DNA from: JAAYCU01 sp964401335
GTDB lineage: Bacteria > Planctomycetota > Phycisphaerae > UBA1845 > PWPN01
NCBI GenBank assembly: GCA_964401335.1
Contig: CAYNYK010000102.1
Span: forward strand, 1 to 19,317
Length of the DNA: 19,317 nucleotides
Direction of reading: 5' to 3'
Position 1 is the first letter of the stretch. The number at the start of each line of letters is the position of its first letter. Below, one piece after another: positions 1-6,467 of the stretch. The position numbers were made by a program, and so were the translations under genes. Under the pieces are notes generated by a model that saw only the letters and a list, made by a program, of their open reading frames with translations, ran no database searches and was not told the origin of the DNA.

Positions 1-65
1 ACTGCACCTGAACCGCGCCGGGGTCAGCTAACCACAGTATTTATGCTACAGTCTCTTATTAAGAG

Positions 66-1013
66 CTATTTTTTCAGCAAGGTCAACTGTTCAAAACCCT
101 TTTGGCTCCAAGGGACCACGGTAAGGTTGTTCCTGGCGTCGACCGGGTCATAAACGGGTCTGTCCATGGGACGGGTTCGCAGCGAGCCTTCAAGCTCCTG
201 GTGAATTCTTTGATGGGCAATTTCCAAATATTTGGGAATAATCTCCGCTCCGGCCCCCCGGCGTCCATGACGAATCGCGGCGATGACCGACGTCCCTGTT
301 CCAAGAAACGGGTCCAGCACCCAATCTCCCTCGTTGGTAAGCGAAAGAACTAATCGTTCGATCAACTCCACGGGAAACTGGCAGGGGTGCTCCGCCTTCT
401 CTACATGATTACTTTTCACATTCGGAATCACCCATAGGTCTCCGGGATTCTTGCCCAGCGGATTGCATGAATACTGACCGGCTTTCGGCCCCTTGAAATA
501 CTTCTTCCCGGGGTATTTCTGAGGCACGCGCACGGGGTCGAGATTAAAAACGTAATCATCCGCTTTCGTGAACCAGATAATCGTTTCGTATCGGCCGGAA
601 AATCTGCGATTGCAATGGAGCCCATGTTCGAAATGCCAGATGATACGATTCCGCATCCGAAGACCGAATTTTGAAAAAATAGGATAAAGCACGCTGTCCA
701 AGGGTACGATACTCCCCTTGTTCACGTAATTACCAACCTGCCAACAAATACTGCCCTGGGGGGACAAGACACGGATGCATTCGGCGATGACTTGAGTTTG
801 CTGTTGGAGATACGCCTCCAGTTGAAGTTTTTTCTCGTATTCCTTGCCGATGTTGTAGGGGGGCGAGGTGACCACGAGCTGGAATGAGTTATCCGGAACA
901 GCTTTCAACAGATCAAGACAGTCGCCTGGATACACGACGATGGATTCCGATGGCGCGAACTTATCGGCGATCTTTCGGTTCTGATCGAACAAGCTGTTAG
1001 TCTTTGTCCTCAT
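66..1013 (-). CDS. Site-specific DNA methyltransferase (N4-cytosine/N6-adenine type)
   Basis: Modifies an exocyclic amino group in DNA using S-adenosylmethionine. The 315-residue protein has catalytic motif IV first (TSPPYN, residues 49-54) and the SAM-binding motif later (LDPFLGTG, about 233-240), the beta-class order. SPPY rather than DPPY leans towards N4-cytosine, but N6-adenine enzymes with this motif exist, so the base is not settled. The ATG start has AGAAGG a few bases upstream. No restriction enzyme or specificity subunit is visible; one could lie beyond the left edge, downstream of this gene. Base composition is visibly more AT-rich than the accB-accC region, which fits horizontal acquisition (inference). 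Family call is sure; target sequence unknown. Confidence 0.93.
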   Translation of the reverse strand: MRTKTNSLFDQNRKIADKFAPSESIVVYPGDCLDLLKAVPDNSFQLVVTSPPYNIGKEYEKKLQLEAYLQQQTQVIAECIRVLSPQGSICWQVGNYVNKGSIVPLDSVLYPIFSKFGLRMRNRIIWHFEHGLHCNRRFSGRYETIIWFTKADDYVFNLDPVRVPQKYPGKKYFKGPKAGQYSCNPLGKNPGDLWVIPNVKSNHVEKAEHPCQFPVELIERLVLSLTNEGDWVLDPFLGTGTSVIAAIRHGRRGAGAEIIPKYLEIAHQRIHQELEGSLRTRPMDRPVYDPVDARNNLTVVPWSQKGFEQLTLLKK

Positions 1014-1280
1014 GCTCGCCTTCTCGATTATTCATTTTGTGAGACTTGGAATGATTATATAGCTACCCACCTTCTTAACCAGGCGTGCAACCAACCCTAA
1101 CGAGTCGAACGGGAACCCGCCGTCGAGGTTGGATTCCTACCCGCAAGTGACCTTTACGGCCGCCACGGTTGGGCCTCATACGAAAAAGATAACATGTTGC
1201 CGGGGGGGTTGCAAACAACGGGCGGGAAATGGCGTAATCCTGTTGCGACACAGGACGATTCACGGAATGACGGCGGTTTT
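1014..1280. other. Intergenic region, no convincing gene
   Basis: Divergent intergenic stretch between the methyltransferase (minus) and the M24 peptidase (plus). It holds a possible -10 for the former. A 34-codon basic ORF on the minus strand (1075-1179, ATG at 1179, Arg/Val/Gly-rich) has no Shine-Dalgarno sequence and I cannot recognise it. I looked for tRNA or tmRNA features around 1080-1150 and found none that fold properly. Confidence 0.5.
1054..1059 (-). promoter_or_regulatory. Possible -10 box for the methyltransferase
   Basis: Read on the minus strand this is a perfect TATAAT, about 40 bp upstream of the methyltransferase ATG. The hexamer 17 bp further upstream (CTGGTT) is a poor -35, so this is only a candidate. 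Confidence 0.3.
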
Positions 1281-1309
1281 TTGACAGTCTACGGGCCGGT
1301 TCGTAGATT
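1281..1309 (+). promoter_or_regulatory. Sigma70-type promoter for the M24-accB-accC operon
   Basis: TTGACA at 1281-1286 and TAGATT at 1304-1309, separated by 17 bp. It lies 36 bp upstream of the first start codon, with GAGGAG at 1331-1336 as ribosome binding site. Confidence 0.7.
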
Positions 1310-1344
1310 GATGGGGTTTATATGTTCGCAGAGGAGTAGTTCTG

Positions 1345-2454
1345 TTGGCGAAGCGTCGAATCAAGCAACCGCCGGAACATATCGCCGAACGGCTCAAGGC
1401 CTGTCGAGCGGGGATGGAGGCCAAGGCGCTCGACGGCTACCTCGTGACCGCTCGGCCGGATCAATACTACCTGACCGGCTTCGACGGCGAGGACGGGGCG
1501 GCGCTGATCCTGCCGCAAGCGGTGTACCTGCTGACGGACGGACGGTTCGCGGAAGAGGCGGACCTCGTCGCGCCATGGGCCCGGACAATCGTGCGCCGGG
1601 CGGGGCTGCCGGAGGTCATTGGCAAGCTGGCCCGCAAGCATCGGATCAAGCGGCTGGGGTTTCAGAGCGAAGCGCTCACCGTACGCGGGCATACGGCCAT
1701 CCGGCGGGCACTGAGGGCCACCAGGCTGCGTCCGGCGCCGCCGCTGACGCGGGAGCAACGGCGGATCAAGGACGAAGGCGAGATCGCGACGACGCGCAAG
1801 GCCATCGCCGTGGCCGAGTCGGCGTTCAAGGCGGCGGTCAAGCGGCTGCGGCCGGGGATGACCGAGCGGCAACTGGCCGCCCTGCTCCTGCATGAGATGC
1901 TCCGGCGCGGGGCCGACGGCGCGGCATTTCCGATCATCGTGGCCGAGGGGACCAACTCCTCGCTACCACACGCCCGGCCGGGAGACCGGAAGATCGGCCG
2001 GGGCAGCGCGGTTCTGGTCGATTGGGGAGCCCTGGTGGACCACTACCGCAGCGACTTGACCCGCATGATCTACGTTCGTAGAATCCCGCCGCGTTTTCGG
2101 CGGATGCATGAACAGGTCTTGGCCGCCCAACAGGCGGCGATGGCCGTCATCGCCCCCGGCGTCCGAATGTGTGAGGTCGACGCCCGCGCCCGGCGAAGCT
2201 TGCGGCGGGCGGGGCTGGAAAAGCGATTTACCCACAGTTTGGGGCACGGGCTGGGGCTGGACGTGCATGAGGAGCCGCGGCTGGCCCCCCGTTGTCGGGA
2301 ACCGCTGAAAACCGGTATGCTGGTGACGGTGGAGCCGGGGGTGTATGTTCCGGGGGTCGGTGGTGTTCGCATCGAGGACGATGTGCGGGTGGTCGAGACG
2401 GGAGTTGAGGTGCTGAGCAACCTGGAACGGACGCCCGAGGCGTTCGTCGTCTAG
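1345..2454 (+). CDS. M24-family Xaa-Pro aminopeptidase/dipeptidase
   Basis: Cytoplasmic metallopeptidase that removes N-terminal residues preceding proline. The 369-residue protein has a creatinase-type N-terminal domain (about 15-135) and the pita-bread M24 domain (about 145-360). All five dinuclear-metal ligands can be placed: D226 (VLVDWG), D237 (SDLTRM), H301 (GHGLGLDVHEEP), E330 (TVEPGVYV) and E344 (RIEDDV). Start is TTG at 1345 because GAGGAG sits 8 bp upstream; an in-frame ATG at residue 24 is less well supported. It is first in an operon, 24 bp ahead of accB. Peptidases of this family often precede accB-accC, commonly with efp between them; efp is absent here. PepP-like versus PepQ-like specificity cannot be told from sequence. 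Confidence 0.93.
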   Translation: MAKRRIKQPPEHIAERLKACRAGMEAKALDGYLVTARPDQYYLTGFDGEDGAALILPQAVYLLTDGRFAEEADLVAPWARTIVRRAGLPEVIGKLARKHRIKRLGFQSEALTVRGHTAIRRALRATRLRPAPPLTREQRRIKDEGEIATTRKAIAVAESAFKAAVKRLRPGMTERQLAALLLHEMLRRGADGAAFPIIVAEGTNSSLPHARPGDRKIGRGSAVLVDWGALVDHYRSDLTRMIYVRRIPPRFRRMHEQVLAAQQAAMAVIAPGVRMCEVDARARRSLRRAGLEKRFTHSLGHGLGLDVHEEPRLAPRCREPLKTGMLVTVEPGVYVPGVGGVRIEDDVRVVETGVEVLSNLERTPEAFVV

Positions 2455-2478
2455 AGGACTCTTACCCAGGAGAATGGC

Positions 2479-3032
2479 GTGATCGACGTTGCCCAAGTTC
2501 GCGAGTTGATCGAGTTGATGGTGGAGCACGGCCTGGGGGAGATCCGCATCCGTCAGGCGGAGAGCAGTATTACCCTTCGCCGCGGGCCGACGGGCGAAGT
2601 GATGATGTACCCTCATCCGCAACAGATGCCGATGATGCCGATGGGCGGAATGATGCCGACGGCACCGGCGGCCGAGTCGGCCAAACCGACCGAGGAAGAG
2701 GGGTTGGTGGCCATCAAGTCCCCCATGGTCGGCACTTTTTACGCCGGTCCGGACCCGCAATCGCCGCCGTTCATTACCGTCGGCGCGGAAGTTACTCCGG
2801 ACAGCCCNNNNNNNNNNGGCACTTTTTATCCCGTTCCGTACCCGTAAACCCCCCTTTTAATTTCCGAGGCGCGGAAGTTACTCCGGACAGCCCGGTATGC
2901 ATTATCGAGGCCATGAAGGTGTTCAACGAGATCAAGGCCGAGGTCGCCGGTTTTGTCGAGCGGGTTTTGGTTAAGAACGAACAGGCCGTCGAATATGGTC
3001 AACCCCTGATGCTGGTCCGGCCGCGAAGCTGA
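2479..3032 (+). CDS. accB: Biotin carboxyl carrier protein of acetyl-CoA carboxylase (interrupted by assembly gap)
   Basis: Carries biotin between the biotin carboxylase and carboxyltransferase halves of acetyl-CoA carboxylase, the first step of fatty acid synthesis. The GTG start at 2479 follows AGGAG (2468-2472); an ATG at 2474 reads straight into a stop. As sequenced, the gene breaks at the N gap (2808-2817). Removing 2808-2893, which is a poor second copy of 2731-2807, rejoins the frame into a 155-residue protein, the usual BCCP length. It then shows an N-terminal helical region, a Met/Pro-rich linker (about 42-70) and a biotinyl domain (SPMVGTFY, about 81-88; EAMKVFNEI with biotin lysine about 118). 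Followed by accC after 34 bp. The gene is almost surely intact in the organism. Confidence 0.93.
2808..2893. other. Scaffold gap plus duplicated low-quality contig end
   Basis: Ten Ns (2808-2817) are followed by 76 bp (2818-2893) that repeat 2731-2807 (77 bp). The two copies are identical at both ends (GGCACTTTTTA..., and the last ~25 bases) but carry many substitutions and a 1-base length difference in the middle. The pattern is what an unmerged overlap between two contig ends looks like, with an error-rich read end on the right-hand contig. It is not a biological repeat: deleting it restores accB exactly in frame. Confidence 0.9.
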
Positions 3033-3066
3033 TCGGTTCGTCTGCATCCTGGCAACGGAAACCAAT

Positions 3067-4404
3067 ATGTTTTCACGGATTTTGATAGCCAATCGGGGCG
3101 AGATCGCCCTGCGGATCATCCGAGCCTGCAAGGAGCTGGGTATCCAGACGGTGTGCGTGTATTCCGAGGAGGACCGGGACGCGCCGTATCTTCGGCTGGC
3201 CGACCAGACCTTCTGCATCGGCCCGGCGGCGGCGGCGGAAAGCTACCTCAAGGCCGACCGGATCATCGCCGCGGCCGAGGTGGCCAATGTCGACGCGATC
3301 CACCCCGGCTACGGGTTCCTCGCGGAAAACGCCCAATTCGCCGAGGCCTGCCGCGACTCGAAAATCGAATTCATCGGCCCGAGCGCCGATTCGATGCGTC
3401 TGCTGGGCAATAAGATCGAGGCGAAAAGGCTGGCGAAAAAAGCCAAGGTGCCGAATATCCCCTGGACCGAGGGGCCCATCGAGGACGACGCCGAGGCGAT
3501 CCGCTGGGCGAGCCAGGTCGGGTATCCGGTGATGATCAAGGCGGCCGGCGGCGGCGGCGGGCGTGGCATTCGGCTGGTACACAATGAGGCCAACCTGCGA
3601 CACAATTTGCCCGCGGCCCGCGCCGAGGCCCAGGCGGCGTTCAAGGATCCGTCGATCTACCTGGAAAAAGCGGTGGAAAACGCCCGGCACGTCGAGGTGC
3701 AGATCATGGGCGACCGGGCGGGCAACGTCCTGCACTTTTTCGAGCGCGATTGCAGCCTGCAACGCCGCCATCAAAAACTGGTCGAGGAATCACCCAGCCC
3801 GGGGATCAGCGACCGGACGCGCGAGGAGCTGTGCAAGGCGGCGGTCCGGCTGGCCCGGGCGGCCAACTACTTCAGCGCGGGCACCGTCGAATTCCTGGTG
3901 GACCACAAAGGCAAATTCTATCTCCTCGAAATGAATACGCGCATCCAGGTCGAGCATCCGGTGACCGAGATGGTGACCAACAAGGATTTGCTGCAATGGC
4001 AGATTCGCGTAGCCGCCGGCGAATCCCTGCCCTTCAAGCAGCGGGACATTCGGCAGCGGGGAGCGGCCATCGAATGTCGCATCAACGCGGAAGATCCGGC
4101 GGCCGGATTCAGACCCTGCCCCGGCCCGATCGAGGATTTCCGCCCGCCCGGCGGGATGGGAGTGCGGGTGGACACCCACGCGCACGCGGGGATGCGGGTC
4201 AGCGCACGCTACGACTCGATGATTGCCAAGCTGATCGTGCATCGGCCCACCCGGGCGGAGGCCATCCACGGCATGCGCCGGTGCCTGGAGGAGTTCGTCA
4301 TCGCTCCGATCAAAACCACCATCCCGCTGCACCGGGAAATCTTCGAGCACACCGATTTTATCAAGGGCGCATACGATACTGGATTCATCGAACGTACATG
4401 GTAA
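3067..4404 (+). CDS. accC: Biotin carboxylase subunit of acetyl-CoA carboxylase
   Basis: Carboxylates the biotin on AccB using ATP and bicarbonate. At 445 residues it matches the family. It shows the N-terminal domain (MFSRILIANRGEIALRIIRA), the ATP-grasp glycine-rich loop GGGGGRGI (161-168), and the catalytic/metal region EMNTRIQVEHPVTEM (288-302) with the expected Glu, Asn, Arg and Glu. The C-terminal biotin carboxylase domain (RGAAIECRINAEDP onward) is complete. Start is the ATG at 3067, with only a weak GGAA-type ribosome binding site, so translational coupling to accB is likely. The accA/accD carboxyltransferase genes are not in the window. Last gene of the operon. Confidence 0.97.
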   Translation: MFSRILIANRGEIALRIIRACKELGIQTVCVYSEEDRDAPYLRLADQTFCIGPAAAAESYLKADRIIAAAEVANVDAIHPGYGFLAENAQFAEACRDSKIEFIGPSADSMRLLGNKIEAKRLAKKAKVPNIPWTEGPIEDDAEAIRWASQVGYPVMIKAAGGGGGRGIRLVHNEANLRHNLPAARAEAQAAFKDPSIYLEKAVENARHVEVQIMGDRAGNVLHFFERDCSLQRRHQKLVEESPSPGISDRTREELCKAAVRLARAANYFSAGTVEFLVDHKGKFYLLEMNTRIQVEHPVTEMVTNKDLLQWQIRVAAGESLPFKQRDIRQRGAAIECRINAEDPAAGFRPCPGPIEDFRPPGGMGVRVDTHAHAGMRVSARYDSMIAKLIVHRPTRAEAIHGMRRCLEEFVIAPIKTTIPLHREIFEHTDFIKGAYDTGFIERTW

Positions 4405-4406
4405 AA

Positions 4407-4438
4407 TCCGCCCCCGCCGAAGAAACACGCGGGGCGGA
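4407..4438 (+). terminator. GC-rich hairpin after accC
   Basis: TCCGCCCC...GC pairs with GC...GGGGCGGA around an 11-12 nt loop, three bases after the accC stop. No T-tract follows, so it may be an attenuating or RNA-stabilising hairpin rather than a full intrinsic terminator. Confidence 0.45.
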
Positions 4439-4457
4439 GCGGAGTTGGCCCATATAA

Positions 4458-4612
4458 TTCACGACGGAGTTCACGGAGGCCACGGAGGTATGATATAACA
4501 TGAGCGAATGTGCCGGGGGCCTGATGAGGGTCAATTGCACCCTGTTGAGGAATTCGCTCAACTTGTTTTCGTTAAGTTATTGACTCTCCGTGATCTCCGT
4601 GGTCTCCGTGGT
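4458..4612. repeat. Nested inverted-repeat element with CACGGAG triplet ends
   Basis: The left end (4461-4488) has three tandem ACGGAG units, each preceded by C or similar and spaced by two bases. The right end (4584-4612) holds three CTCCGTG units, the exact inverse. Inside, TGAGCGAAT (4501-4509) pairs with ATTCGCTCA (4552-4560), and AGGGT (4527-4531) pairs with ACCCT (4539-4543) around a central CAATTG. The whole ~155 bp therefore folds back on itself. No ORF is inside. It resembles a MITE-like or intergenic palindromic element. Its right end is 65 bp from the next start codon, so it may shape that gene's leader. Confidence 0.7.
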
Positions 4613-4677
4613 AAACCCCAATGAATAATCCGGGATAGGTTTCCTGGAACATTCGGACAAACAAGCGAGGTGGAGTC

Positions 4678-5916
4678 ATGCTGCATGGAACGGTAAATGC
4701 GGTCGTCGGGCAGGCCGGCGGCCCGACGGTGGTCATCAATCAGAGCCTTATCGGAGTGATTCAGGAGGCCCAGAAACACGCCCATATCGGCAAGCTGCTG
4801 GGCGCGCTCCACGGCGTGCGCGGTATTATCAACGAGCAGTTTTACGATCTTTACCGCCAACCGGCGAACATGCTCGACCTGGTCGCCCAGACTCCGGCGG
4901 CCGCCCTCGGGGCCACCCGCGACCGGCCCGACCGCGAGTACTGCGAACGGATTTTCAACGTTTTCCGAAAACACAACGTCCGCTATTTCTTTTATATCGG
5001 CGGGAACGATTCGGCGGAGACGGCCAACATCGTCAATACCATCGCCGAGGACGCCAAGTACGAGCTGCGCGTCTTCCACATCCCCAAGACCATCGACAAC
5101 GACCTGCTGGTTACCGATCATTGTCCAGGCTACGGCAGCGCGGCCAAGTTCGTGGCCTCCGCGTTCATCGGCGACAACCTGGACAATCGGGCCCTGGAGG
5201 GCGTAAAGATCAATATTCTCATGGGACGCAATGCCGGCTTCCTGACGGCGGCCAGCATCCTGGCTCGGCAGCGTCCTGACGACGGGCCGCATCTGGTGTA
5301 CCTGCCCGAGCGACCGTTCGAAATCGACGGTTTCGTTCGCGACGTGGAGGAGGTCTTTGACCGTTTCGGCCGCGCCCTCGTGGCCGTCTCCGAGGGCATC
5401 GTCGACGCCCAGGGTACGCTCTGGACCGAAAAGGTCTCCGTCCTCAAGCAGGAAAACCTGGTGGAGGACGCGTTCGGGAACATTCAGCTCTCGGCCGGTG
5501 CCGGTTCGCTGGCCGACTACCTCGCGGGCACGCTGCGTAACCGCTGCAAAAAGATCAAACGCGTCCGGGCGGACACCTACGGCTATTTGCAACGCAGCTT
5601 CCCCGGCTGCTACAGCGAGGTTGATGCCTGGGAGGCCCGCCTCGTCGGCCAGATGGCCATGATCTATTCGCTCGAGGAGGGCGCCGACGGGAGCGTTGCC
5701 CTCGTTCGTTTGCCGAGCACGACCTACACCGTCGGCACCAAGTTGATCGGCCTCAAGGAAGTCGCCCCCGACAAACCGCCGACCACCAAGCAGTTCCCCG
5801 ACGAATACATCAACGTGGCCGGTAACAACGTACTCAACAGCTTCCGCGAATACGTCTCGCCTCTCGTCGGCGACCTGCCCAAAGTCGGCTGGTTCGAGCA
5901 AATCGCCCAGTTGTAG
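4678..5916 (+). CDS. pfp: 6-phosphofructokinase, PPi-dependent type
   Basis: Interconverts fructose 6-phosphate and fructose 1,6-bisphosphate in glycolysis; the PPi type is reversible. The 412-residue protein has the phosphofructokinase fold: GQAGGPTVVIN near the N-terminus (11-21), phosphoryl-donor loop GGNDS (108-112), substrate loop PKTIDND (136-142, the form typical of PPi-dependent enzymes) and MGRNAGFL (182-189). The residue after the GG(D/N) position is Asp rather than the Gly of ATP-dependent enzymes, which supports PPi as donor. Asn replaces the usual Asp in GGDD, a variant I recall from one PPi-PFK subgroup. Start ATG has GAGGTGGAG just upstream. Not co-transcribed with any visible gene. 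Donor specificity is inferred from motifs only. Confidence 0.9.
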   Translation: MLHGTVNAVVGQAGGPTVVINQSLIGVIQEAQKHAHIGKLLGALHGVRGIINEQFYDLYRQPANMLDLVAQTPAAALGATRDRPDREYCERIFNVFRKHNVRYFFYIGGNDSAETANIVNTIAEDAKYELRVFHIPKTIDNDLLVTDHCPGYGSAAKFVASAFIGDNLDNRALEGVKINILMGRNAGFLTAASILARQRPDDGPHLVYLPERPFEIDGFVRDVEEVFDRFGRALVAVSEGIVDAQGTLWTEKVSVLKQENLVEDAFGNIQLSAGAGSLADYLAGTLRNRCKKIKRVRADTYGYLQRSFPGCYSEVDAWEARLVGQMAMIYSLEEGADGSVALVRLPSTTYTVGTKLIGLKEVAPDKPPTTKQFPDEYINVAGNNVLNSFREYVSPLVGDLPKVGWFEQIAQL

Positions 5917-6120
5917 TACCACCCCGCAGCGGTTTACCTCGCCGCAGGCGGGCCTGCCTCGCCTGCCTCGCCTGGGCGGGCCACAGGCGGGCAAGCGAGG
6001 GATTTGCCCCGACAGGGGCAACGGACCATGCGCGGACAGGATGAGGAGCAGGGGAGACAAGGAGATGGGGAAAAAGCGTCCGAATATCCCCCTTCTCCCT
6101 CTCTCCCCCTCTCACATGCT
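5917..6120. other. Intergenic, hairpin-rich, no gene
   Basis: GC-rich stretch after the phosphofructokinase gene. It holds short CGCCTG/GGCGGG repeats (5937-5999), a perfect TTGCCCC-GACA-GGGGCAA hairpin (6004-6021) and a pyrimidine tract (6090-6115). The long open frames here on both strands consist of repeats and give no recognisable protein. Confidence 0.6.
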
Positions 6121-6252
6121 GGTGCGAGAATCCTTTCTCGCACCCATATATTGGGGAATCCTTTCCCCCTGACGCGGGATAGGAATCCCGATCGAGGGCT
6201 GTCGAGATAGGAATCTCGACAGAGCTTTTGCGTGTGCGAAAAATCTTTCTTG
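6121..6252. repeat. Constant-tip hairpin array, block 1
   Basis: Four perfect hairpins follow one another: 6121-6144 (stem GGTGCGAGAA), 6153-6168 (stem GGGGAA), 6175-6190 (stem CGGGAT) and 6199-6222 (stem CTGTCGAGAT). A degenerate fifth lies at about 6234-6252. The four-base loop is always AGGA or its complement TCCT, inside a core GAWAGGAWTC, while the outer stems differ and are complementary within each unit. No coding sequence. Confidence 0.8.
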
Positions 6253-6254
6253 CT

Positions 6255-6376
6255 GGTGCGAGAATCCTTTCTCGCACCCTGTATGGGGGAATCCTTTCCC
6301 CTGGCGCGGGATGGGAATCCGACTGTCGAGATAGGAATCTCGACAGAGCTTTTGCGTGTGCGAAAATTCTTTCTCG
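6255..6376. repeat. Constant-tip hairpin array, block 2 (duplicate of block 1)
   Basis: Same order of hairpins as in the block immediately before: 6255-6278, 6286-6301, a decayed one at about 6307-6321, 6323-6346 and a degenerate fifth at 6358-6376. Units 1, 2 and 4 remain perfect palindromes with identical stems. The offset from block 1 is 124-134 bp. The third unit has lost a stem base and has GGGA in place of AGGA in the loop. Confidence 0.8.
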
Positions 6377-6387
6377 TCCCTGCTTAT

Positions 6388-6415
6388 TTGACAGACCGGC
6401 CGGCCCGGCTAACAT
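6388..6415 (+). promoter_or_regulatory. Sigma70-type promoter upstream of the radical SAM gene
   Basis: TTGACA (6388-6393), 16-bp spacer, TAACAT (6410-6415), ending 52 bp before the start codon and just after the hairpin array. Confidence 0.55.
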
Positions 6416-6467
6416 GAATGTCGGGTGAACGACGGCGGAATGTTGCCCTTTTTGGGATTCGTTATTT

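Noticed and set aside
1080..1150. tRNA/tmRNA-like string containing GTTCGACTC on the minus strand
   Set aside because: No acceptor or anticodon arm pairs around it; the T-arm-like string is not flanked by a stem.
1075..1179. 34-residue Arg/Val/Gly-rich ORF on the minus strand between the methyltransferase and the M24 gene
   Set aside because: No ribosome binding site, no recognisable family, and short enough to arise by chance in GC-rich DNA; mentioned only inside the intergenic entry.
6121..6376. Hairpin array considered as a CRISPR array
   Set aside because: Units are palindromes with different stems and irregular spacing, there is no constant direct repeat with unique spacers, and no cas gene is near.
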